NCBI GenBank assembly: GCA_026874595.1
Contig: CM049311.1
Span: forward strand, 74,216,953-74,280,952
DNA: 64,000 bases
Reading direction: 5' to 3'
Origin: Sipunculus nudus
Taxonomy: Eukaryota > Annelida > Sipuncula > Golfingiida > Sipunculidae
Position numbers and translations under genes: made by a program. Shown one piece after another: positions 54,387-64,000 of the stretch (within the stretch, counting starts at the first letter, position 1; each line of letters starts with the position of its first letter). Under the pieces are notes generated by a model. That model worked only from the letters and a program-made list of their open reading frames with translations, was not told where the DNA came from and did no database searches.

Positions 54387-56820
54387 ATCAATATAATTAA
54401 TACGGAGTTGGGTTTTTTCTAGACCACGGTTTACCTGCTTCCGCTCGATTTGACTCTCCAAATTCGGCAGACGTATCGGTGGTGTGCTCTTCTAGAACAA
54501 GTTTGTTATATTTTGCGGGATTATGCCCTATTAAGCTGAATAATTTTTAATTTTAATATTTCCCCAATAGGTGCCCCTATTTCTTTTGTGCTGCAAGGTG
54601 CTCAACGCCGGTGACGCTTTTCAGGAGGCGCCTCGGGGATTTTCACTGGCCTGTTAAGCCCGTGGCCAGCGCTCATGTCCTGCCAAAAAGGTATTTCCGT
54701 GCAATACGCGGTCATGCGGGTCCACTATAATCCACATCGATCCCCCATATCCATTGTAACTCCTCTAACGGAATTTTCTCTCTCAAAAGAAAGTAACGTT
54801 TTTAATCTAAAGACCACATAACTCCGCTTTCAATGCGAGGGCTTTCAGTTTGATCAACCCTGGGCATTGCACATGAATCCAGTGGTGTGACCACCGTTTG
54901 ACAGAGTTTTATGGGCTACAGGTTTGTTGATTTTTATACATTCAATAATATCTTTCTATGATAACCATGGTTTAAGTCATTTTAAGGATAAATCATGTGT
55001 TTTATGAAGTTTTATTTCAGAAAGAACCCCCACAACTTAATTATCATTCGGGTTGGGTGGGGTGGGGAGTAGGCTTTCATATATATGTTAAGATCCGTTG
55101 TCTTTAGGGACGTTGAAACATGAAAAAAAATATCACCAGTACATCTTTAAATTGATAACAAGCTACAATCTGTCAGGGCGTACAGACCTTCACCAGAATC
55201 TCCTTTAATATCAGTTATGTGTTCACGTGTATGCATTTCATGTGTGGACACTGTAATGCTTCAGTAACACGAGTTCACCTTGCGAGTGGCAGATCAAATA
55301 AATACGAATGGGTGGCTTCCACACGGGGACAAAGGAATGGTCCTTTTCATAATGGTTTATTAGAGAATATATATTGTGGTGATCCTTATTACCTCCAAAA
55401 TTAAATGGACTTCTGATATGTCTTTACCCTTACTCTCTACAAATGTTCAGCAAAACATTTTTTTGCCTTTTCAGGAGGCGACCTGTTATCCCCACTGATC
55501 CCCAGTTCCATTATATTGCCTGTTAAGGAATTTTATTCTTTCAAAAGTAAGGATTTTAAATTCAAGCGCGGAACACATGTCCACATAAATCTTTTAATAG
55601 GGCGTATTTCCGTAGAGTGGACACAAAGAGCTGAGACCCTTTACACGATCACCGTTTTATAGGTTTATACAGGTATGTTGATTTTTATACATTCAGAAAT
55701 ATCTTTACATGATAACCATGGTTTTAATAGTTCGGCCGATTAATGGGTTGTTTGCAAAAATGTTTATCAAAGGGAAGTCCAGGGAGGGGATTGCATACAG
55801 TTCTAAGGGTCCTTAATCTCTTTGGGACTTTGAAACCCCCACCAGAATCTAATAATTAGTCGTTCGTTAATACATGACCGTTTCATGTAAAACAATGGCA
55901 TGGTCCCAGAAACACGGGTTCACCAGGCGAGTGGCAGAATAACTGCATACGAATGGGCGGCTCCTACTCGGGGACAAAAAATTGCACTTTATAATTATTC
56001 CTATTATGGTACTTAAGAAAAAATATATTATGGTAATTCCGATTACCTCCAAAAATCTAATGGATTACGGATGCAGTTTTAACTCTACACCTCCACAAAA
56101 ATCTGTATATTATATTTTGCGTTAATGTGATGAAAGGCAATGCAACGAACCAAGGCTGAAGTGGTTTCTTTGCTAAATGCATGCTTTCATCGAAATATAT
56201 CAACCTGCTTTTTTTATCTGTGAGAGTGGTCAATTTTGCATCAGACCTGCTTATTCCATGAAAATTTACAGTACTTAAACCAAAAATTTAATACTGTTAG
56301 AATATATTTATCTTGGCCTATCTTTTCACACTGGCAGCTATACGTTACGCGTACAAGAGACTTTAACGACAAATGCATGTGTATAAAAATAACGCATGCA
56401 TGGGTCTGTTAACATGCCTTAGACTATACCCTTAACTGACTACACTGAATAAACAATCGTATTTTACGATGTCGCCTGAGCTTCAACTAATATGCAAAGC
56501 ATCTTTCATATAATTTCGTTATATCAATATTATATTTACAAGCAATGAAGCTGCCGGAATTATGTTGTTTATCGGGGGGGGGGGAATATTTGTTTTGTGT
56601 GATTTCTGGAATAGAAAATTTTTCTTTCTATTTTGATATTTTAGGGGAGGGTGTTCCTGGAGAATTCTAGCTGAAGTAATCTTTATATCATGTAAGTGAA
56701 ACACATGACAAAAGTTCCTGCAAAATTAGGATTATTATATGCGCCGTTTAGTTCCTATCAGCTCATTCAGAAAATATGCATCAGATATATAGCAGTGGAT
56801 TTTCCATTGGAGCAGCTAGT
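54387..56820 (-). mobile_element. 2.4-kb repeat, copy B (inverted relative to 29968-32295)
   Basis: On the minus strand it starts ACTAGCTGCTCC at 56820 and ends at 54387, matching copy A end to end. The terminal hairpin of copy A is mutated here (CCAATGGAAAATCCACTG on minus). The internal ~600-bp duplication is present too: GGAGGCG(A)CCT and TGAACC/GAGTGGCAGA blocks occur near 54625 and 55475, and near 55270 and 55920. The ORFs at 55219-55404, 55867-56052, 56519-56704 and 56696-56956 lie in the repeat and are not supported as genes. Confidence 0.8.
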
Positions 56821-58330
56821 GACTTTTAAAATCAGTAAAATGACAAAAAATAAGGAGATGGGTTCTTTCACTTATCACATGACGGTTTGGTCACATAATA
56901 TAACAAACCGTGCAAAATGGTCATTAATTCGTTTATTAAACGTGTGCACAATATAATGTTTCGCTCATGGAAAGATAAGTCGCGGGCACAATCCACTCTT
57001 GTTCACTGGACGATATTATTCTTTCTTAGGTCCACAACGACGCACTGTCATATAGAGTGGCGACATCAGTACTGCTCGGGCTCAGCGACTTAAAATTGCT
57101 TGGCCTTATATAACAAACAAATGTTTAGCTTTTTTCAGTTAACTGCCAGGTGTCAGTCATTCCAATAACTCTCAAGACGGTCTCCAGATGGCGTTCTAAT
57201 CAGATGTCAAGCCTGGTTCACAAGCCTCTCTCGTGCGGTCATCACACATATTACACAAGGCATAGAATTAAAATGATAACGATCCAATGACCGTTCATGA
57301 TTCTACCATCCATCAACATTTGAGTTTGTGTAAATATGTGTGTTGTTTATTAAAAATACAAGTTTATGATGTAAATAATATACATTACACCAGATGTCGC
57401 TCCTTCGTATATAGATCCCATTTACTTTGTTATGGAGGTAATTTATGATTATGAATCTCATGGATGTTATTATTAAGCCTTCCCCGTGCCGTGGACAGGC
57501 TTATAGGGCTAGATGACGTTATTCCTACATTAATGTTTGGGTCATTTATTTATTATTATTTTTTTTTGTGGTCTTTCTTAGGTCCCCCCGATTGCAAAAC
57601 GATAAATTACATACACACACACACACACACATACTTGACATTGGGAGCCGTAATATCTATGAGCTGTATTCTGAGACTGCACGGATACCTCTGCCAGAGT
57701 CCTCATCATACTTCCCTGTGCTCTAAACAAGGCCTGGAATAGCAGATAAAAGGCGGGCCATAATACCACAGAATGGCCCGACCCGCGCTAAGTCAAGGAA
57801 AATGCCATCTCACCAATTTATATAATCCTCTGAAAAATATGTTACCGTTATCCAGATCACCTCCAAAATGTAATGAATTGTTCCTTTGGTGTAACCTTAA
57901 CCCTCCGCGACCTGTAGAGCGTTTTTTTATCGTTTCTCTCAATTGTTTTGCATTTTTTTAAGTCAGTGAATGTTACAGTTGGTATTCACACATGTTAATG
58001 TTTTATGATACACAGCTAAAAGCTATGCTGGTCCATTCTGCTTTCACAGCATCTGAACAAGAGATGTGAATAATTAAGAAAATCTGAGTTCTTTTGTTCT
58101 TGTTCTTGTAATTTAACTAATAATGCAAAGTCTCAGGCAATGTTAATGTGTTCTTTATCAAAAACAGACACTTTCATAGAAGAAACATGCCAATGATTTG
58201 TAAACTTGATATTTTAACATCTACATACCTATCATATTTCATATGCATATTCTTAAGAACAGTGAGTACTAAACAAAGGCGTCCAGAAAGTTTGTTAATG
58301 TTTTTTATAGTTGTTTTCTATTCTTTACTT
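56821..58330. other. Plain sequence with a short (CA)n tract
   Basis: ACACACACACACACACACAC lies at 57612-57631. Overlapping ORFs on both strands at 57464-57769 run through it and have no domain. No gene was recognised. Confidence 0.45.
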
Positions 58331-58345
58331 AATATATAAATATAC

Positions 58346-58384
<39 letters not shown>

Positions 58385-58385
58385 C
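58331..58385. repeat. (TA)n microsatellite
   Basis: TA repeats with two interruptions. Confidence 0.93.
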
Positions 58386-58409
58386 GTTGTCTTTATTTAT
58401 AATCCCTCA

Positions 58410-58506
58410 GTTATGAATCAAGGTCAACCTGCCTAATAAGGACACCTCACTATTAAGGACAAAATGATTGAGTCCCTTGACTGTCCGCTTTAGACAGGTT
58501 TCACTG
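58410..58506 (+). repeat. TTTCACTGTA-family repeat fragment
   Basis: GGTCAACCTGCCTAATAAGG and GACAGGTTTCACTGTATA are shared in style with the elements near 11994-12173 and 8083-8298. Here the end runs straight into a TA microsatellite. Confidence 0.55.
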
Positions 58507-58584
<78 letters not shown>

Positions 58585-58640
58585 ACAAGCACGCACACAC
58601 ATAGGTGTGTGATTGTGTGTGTATGGGTGGGTGGCTGTGG
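58507..58640. repeat. Compound (TA)n-(GA)n-(CA/GT)n microsatellite
   Basis: TA repeats (58507-58550), about 16 GA dinucleotides (58551-58583), then CACACAC and GTGTGTG/GGGTGGGTGG stretches. The minus-strand ORFs rich in LSLSLS and YIYIYI are translations of this tract. Confidence 0.95.
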
Positions 58641-61600
58641 GTTGATGGGGGTTTGTGGGTTTATCATGAAAAAATATCATCCGTGACTGGATGAATTGTA
58701 AAGTATATGACGTCACTGATATATTGCCACTACCCGCAACCCGAAATACACGAGAACAGACGCAGAACATGCTGGTCACTCTGTGCGGTCACTCTGTGTG
58801 CATGGCCACTCTGTGTGGTCACTCGGTCCACTGTCCGTGTCGTCGCCCGTAGTCAGTCATGTCTGCAATAAATTTAATCTAAACCGGCCAGTGGACATGC
58901 ATACTTGTTGCGGAACACTTTCTCTTTGATAATAATTTTACTCTCGTTATAACCACACTGTACATAAAGTGTGTGTGTGTTTCGTGACGGCGGCGCCTTT
59001 AGGCTTTCGTTGTTATAGCCTAAAACCCTTCAAGAAAATTTGTAACTTTACATTGAAAACATGACTAGTCATATCCGTTCATTAAATATTTTTTTCTATA
59101 TATGTCTTCAGATGAAAATTTATAAAGCTGAATAATAAAAGGCATAACTTGTTTAAAAGCATTAACTGAATAAATATACATATTACACCACTCTATAGAA
59201 TAACAACAATAAATAAACAATAGTTCTTGAAAATGTTTATTGAAACAGGTTATCTAATAATATATAAAATATATAAAATAATATAGATATTATATTTGCC
59301 ATGAGAATATAAGGTATACCACGAGAGAGAGAGAAAAAGAGGCAGAGAGAGAGAAAAAAAAAACACTCAGGAGAAATACTCATTCCATTAAAGAAAAAAA
59401 CATATATGTAATCATCTACTAGTTTTATTTTTAAGTAAAGCATATCACTAATATGTATACATGATGGCAACGATTAAATTAATAATAAAGTCGTATTGAG
59501 CTATATGCAATTTTCTCCCTTTCGGCCAGACAGCACCTTTAATTTATCGTTCAACAAGGAAAAACATGTCTTAATAAAGATGTGTCATTAAGTCCGACAT
59601 GAATTTGTATGTAAGTTTGTTAATACCGGTGTATTAATATGTTGATCCATCCATCATTAGTTGACATTCCAGTATAATTACACACGTAAGTTCAACTTGG
59701 TACGCCTGGCCTACAAGTACCATGCACTGCACACGGTCCGCCTATGTCACGGTATTATGGGCCGAAATTATTTAAGCGTTTGAGTATATTTTAATAATCA
59801 ATTTCAAATTAGAAAATAAACTGAAATTCATTATATATATTTTGTTAAGCTTTTTTAAATCTTATATTGAAATAAAAGTTGCGGTCGGTTTTTTTTGTTT
59901 TTTTTTTACCATATTTGCGCCAACATTTAAAGTTTTGATTTTAAGCATTATTTCATTGCAAAAGAAGAGCATATTTTGATAGCCATAATGACTACTCTGT
60001 TATCCTGGTAAAATTAATATGTTCGAGACAAAAGACATCATGCCTATAGGAAATTATTTTTATTTCCGTTCTTTCCCCACTGATTTATGCAGACGAGACA
60101 CACGAACAAAATTTACATTAAATATTAATTCTGACTTAATATATTAACTATAGTGCAAAGCTACATTAAAACGAACAAAGCTTCATGTGTACTAAGGCTG
60201 ATATAATCCTGAACGTAAAGGGGGCATGAGAAAACCTGGATTGAAAGTTAGCCCGGCCCCCGGTTGAATAAATAGATATTTCTTGTTTAACGGATTTGGG
60301 AAATTCATTCCTTCAGAATGAAATTTATTCCAATTTACCTCCTTTTCAATCGGAACCATGAAATGAAATCCTCGGTCCTACACGAGTCTTGTACATTCCT
60401 CTGAGATAAGATCAGATTAGATATGATTAGATTAGATAAAAGCAGCAGAAGGTATGGTACATATGATAAAATATATATTTTTAGTAGTTTTTACTTAAGG
60501 TCCGTTCCTTTTAAAATATTTCTTGCATCGTTATCATATATTGCGTCACACCAACAAAATCAAAATATACAAGACAATTCCGTATTGAACTGTATATTAG
60601 AGCCATAGTTTAGGCCTTGGTCCTCCAATCTGCCGGCGCTTATAGAAAATCTGTAAGGTCTGAGTGTTACTACCTCTACCAAGATGTTTATGTTTCCCCA
60701 CGTGTTTGTTTGTTTGTTTTTTATTATTTTTATTTTCAAGCAGCACAATTTAAAATCTCTATACTGAGCCAGTTTCGATGCAAAATACAAATCAAAATCA
60801 TCATCATATTGCAGAATATTTTAGCTTTAAACATATCAGAAAACAGGAAAACCGAGCTTCATATTTTTTTACAACATAACTGGACAGTAGCCGTGAACCT
60901 ATTGAAACGTTACTGAGTAAGTTTTGTTATAGCCATTAAACAAGGACAGAAACCAGTTCTTTCTGTTAACTACCGGCTGTTCCTTTATCACAATGTATAT
61001 ATACATATACTATTTACAAGATGCAATATGTACTTCCAGGAGGCCTTTTTTTCTTGTTTACTGCGTCACGACTTTATTCTCGGAGACTCTCTGTATATAT
61101 ATATTTATAAATATATGGTTACCAAATCGTAAAGATGTAGAAAATGTTATGATTAAATGTAAAGATTGTTTACATTCCACTTCTTGAAACAAATAAAAAA
61201 TTAGGAACATTATATTATTTAAAAATAAACAAACTACATATTTATGTGTTAAATCCTATCCTGAAAACGCCCTGGAAAAAAAACATAGAGTGATAAAATG
61301 CCTACTTCAGCCGAATACTTATATCACACATCGGATAAGAAAGAACGCTCTATGGTTGTGTACAATGATCCCAAACCTAACATTACGTACTCAAATTAAG
61401 TACTCCAGTTAGCTGGGTCTAAATTCTGCTGTACACGAATCTATATTTATATTTACTGTTTTGTTTCCATGATCACAAATTTTTCTAAACATAAAGCTGG
61501 GTTATTTACAAATACATGTTGAACATTGGTTATTTGGTTACACTGGGTCACAATTAATTTACGCCAACCGTCCAAGTATTACCCTTGGCGAAAATTGTTA

Positions 61601-61816
61601 AAACCAAGTTCATGCAATTCTTCTGGTGGTTTGTCTGACAATGTCTAGCTTGTATGTTTTTTTGTCATATATTTTGCTAGCTATAAATTTATCTTGTTGT
61701 TGTAACTCTGCTTTGGTACACTACGTATACGCCAAGGTCTAGTTTACTTTTTCATTATTTTGCCACCAGTACCCATCTGTGGTACTCTGGGAGACTTAAT
61801 TGGAGAACTAACACGG
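58641..61816. other. Long plain AT-rich stretch, no gene recognised
   Basis: A short cluster of GTGCGGTCACTCTGTGTG-like phrases lies at 58780-58840, and purine-rich GAGAGA patches at 59323-59358. Chance ORFs of 60-99 codons on both strands (60423-60916) have no domain. No RNA gene was recognised. Confidence 0.45.
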
Positions 61817-61833
61817 GTCTCTCTCTCTCTCTC

Positions 61834-61885
<52 letters not shown>
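61817..61885. repeat. (CT)n microsatellite
   Basis: About 34 CT dinucleotides with one CCC interruption. Confidence 0.97.
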
Positions 61886-61888
<3 letters not shown>

Positions 61889-63330
61889 CTTTCATACAAC
61901 ATCATACATTTTTAAACAGATTTTTATGGAGTAATGAAGTGTCGACGTCCTATTTAGATGCCCTGTCTCATTTCAAATTCAGGACCTGTCAAATAAAAAA
62001 AAAACAATATTTAGAATCGATCAGCCTCGGCTTCAATATACAACTGCATGATTCCAGGAGTTGAGAACGCGACGCACGTGTGGCAAGAGCTCCTAAGAAC
62101 GTTAAACAAACCCAGCTGGCCCTTTTGTAGATTTTAAGAGTTGGTATTTTCACGCAGCCCCATCCCAGAGGTTTTTTAAAGCGTCAGATTACGTGCGTAT
62201 GCCCCCAAAGTCGGGAAGCGGCATCGTTTTAAGCTCTGACTTCGTGGTTGACTGCGAGTGATCAACAAGTTAGTAAGTGTGCGTTAAAGAAAACATAGCT
62301 AACTTGTACCCAGCACGAGTTACTGGACCAGGCAAGTACGGCCTAACGCGTATCGAGACCTTTATAGTTTGATAACGTTTTATTAGATCAACTGCTACTG
62401 AACGTGAAAAACTTAGGGAACCGTGCTCGCTGCAAGCACGTGTGTTGCTTTACGCCGGCACGATTAAGCATGTAACCTCAGCATATATATGGAGTGCTTC
62501 CATATGCCGACCAAACCTGTGACACTTATATTAATGCAATACTTTATTCCAGGCACATTGGGCTTCGTGATTCAAACATCAAAAGACTTCATAGTCTTAT
62601 TTTTCTGTGAAGTACTGTATTTATCAATTTCACTTTATAGAAGGAAGTAAACTAAGGCATTTTTTTCAATTAAGCTTGGTGAAAAACTATACCTGAAGAA
62701 TGGATCGTTCACCAATTTGTCTCGGAGCTTGCTTGTTCATCACTATATTGTAATACTGACGGGTGTGAGGGACAATGACTTTTAATTTATTCTTTACCAG
62801 GGCAAGTTGTATGTAAGTGTTTCTTTATTATCATACCTTCATAAAAAGTCATGTTTAACAGAGAACTAATTCAGGTTTTCACCTGTGACATTGCATTTTT
62901 AGACTTCATAGAAAGGTGAAAAGTGGGTTTTAAGTTTGAAAATGTTGAATTCTTGGCTGGTCAGACTTTAGAATTTAGATAAAAAGAAACCTACCATTGC
63001 ATATATAATTTGTGGACCACCCTGAAAGTAAAACGGACCTGCTTTATTAAAGTAGCGACTTTCGGTCAAAATTAAATTAAAACCAGTCGCCGTACCCCAA
63101 TATAAGATGTACAAGTAGTGAATAACAAATCTGATGTGTTGGCTGCAAGGATGCATCTTGAAATCTCTATGCTTCAATATAAGACTATTTTTCATTTCGT
63201 CAGTGATGGCTAACCTTTATTTAGTAAGGTAAATTGATTAGATAAAAGTTACAATGAATAATAACAAGTAAAAAATTCTTTTAATATGCCGTGTTTATTG
63301 AAGAAAGGAATATTGGGAGCAGCCCTCTGG
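61886..63330. other. Plain sequence, nothing recognised
   Basis: 62040-62480 is slightly richer in GC than its surroundings but has no open frame or splice pattern that I trust. The 75-codon minus-strand ORF at 62968-63195 has no domain. Confidence 0.4.
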
Positions 63331-63400
<70 letters not shown>

Positions 63401-63461
63401 TAGTATAAATGTGTGTGTTATTAAACAAGTTAGTCTATCGAAAAGGCGTCACCCTTCTCTT

Positions 63462-63516
<55 letters not shown>
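63331..63516. repeat. Two long (TA)n microsatellites 65 bp apart
   Basis: TA tracts at 63331-63399 and 63464-63516 flank a unique 65-bp stretch. The ORFs rich in YIYIYI here are translations of these tracts. Confidence 0.95.
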
Positions 63517-63519
<3 letters not shown>

Positions 63520-64000
63520 TACATGTGTGTCTCTCTCCAACTTCCTCACATGACGTGTGAAAAAAATCAGGATAAATTTGTATTGGCGACTGCAGAGTTA
63601 CATTAAGTGACACAGTAAACATTAATTAATATGCTATATATACCCATACAACATATACACACTTGATAATCCATTTTGTCAATTTAAGCTATATATGAAA
63701 GGATAATAATCTGTCCAGACTGAATATAAGAACAATGCCATTATTTTTATACGAATGGTATGAATATAAAATACGTCAATGTGGCATTAAAATGTGGCAA
63801 GCCGCACATGTAAATATAGGCGCGTCATGCATTGACCGCGGGGCAACGCCCAAACTTATATATAAACAACTTTGAGGGTAATATTCTTTCGTTTCCAAAT
63901 TTTAAGGAGATCTATAGCGATAGCGCGATATGAGGGAGGCAAACAACGCGTCCTAGGTACCTGGAGGGTGCTGCGTGTGCGATTTAGTGTTTTATTGCAC
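63517..64000. other. Plain sequence to the window end
   Basis: No gene, RNA or repeat was recognised. The stretch from 63810 is somewhat richer in GC. Confidence 0.45.

Noticed and set aside
1-64000. Bacterial or phage origin with operons
   Set aside because: No long ORFs, no ribosome-binding sites, abundant microsatellites, splice-like sites, SINEs and LTR elements: a eukaryotic nuclear sequence.

Overview
The window reads as nuclear DNA of a eukaryote, most likely a marine invertebrate. It is AT-rich, full of TA, GA, CT and CA microsatellites, and packed with non-autonomous transposable elements. Decayed Gypsy-type retroelements with a SCAN-like gag, tRNA-derived SINE pieces and several repeat styles that I associate with bivalve molluscs make a bivalve the best guess; this is an inference, not a proof. 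There are no operons, Shine-Dalgarno sites or long bacterial-type ORFs. No intact, recognisable host protein-coding gene is visible. Almost all ORFs over 60 codons are chance ORFs or translations of repeats, so the window is intergenic or intronic sequence shaped by repeats.

Layout. 0-5 kb: plain sequence, a decayed array of ~156-bp units, then a clear hAT-type MITE with an 8-bp target duplication. 6-12 kb: a solo LTR sitting in a TA microsatellite, several pieces of a small repeat family ending in TTTCACTGTA, and plain sequence. 12-23 kb: mostly plain, with a 330-bp tandem pair, microsatellites and one 129-codon ORF that may be chance. 23-26 kb: a 35-bp perfect hairpin made from a SINE body, and a 1.86-kb foldback transposon whose arms are poly-A-rich arrays. 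27.8-33.2 kb: the most unusual block, a tandem series of modules, each with a TATA box and short lysine-rich ORF, an exon-like piece after a good splice acceptor, and a CpG-rich stretch iterating the palindrome CCGTACGG. A 2.3-kb repeat has inserted into this block, and a second copy lies inverted at 54.4-56.8 kb.

33.3-36.1 kb: a truncated Gypsy-type element (LTR, tRNA-Pro primer site, broken gag and protease, no reverse transcriptase seen). 41.8-44.2 kb: a 43-bp minisatellite, then an internally deleted member of the same family. 44.5-46.0 kb: a possible hAT-like element enclosing one plausible cysteine-rich terminal exon on the minus strand. 46.4-46.7 kb: two CRE sites, a TATA box and a tRNA-derived SINE. 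48.5-48.9 kb: an island of GAATGC/CAGAAT quasi-repeats. 49.35-54.17 kb: a 4.8-kb minisatellite of ~44.6-bp monomers in higher-order units of 10, 11 and 12 monomers; because 45 is a multiple of 3 it gives long ORFs on both strands. 56.8-64 kb: plain AT-rich sequence with microsatellites.

The features do not form a pathway. What links them is transposition and tandem amplification: one LTR family in three states of decay, one long repeat in inverted pair, and several satellite-like arrays beside or inside transposons.
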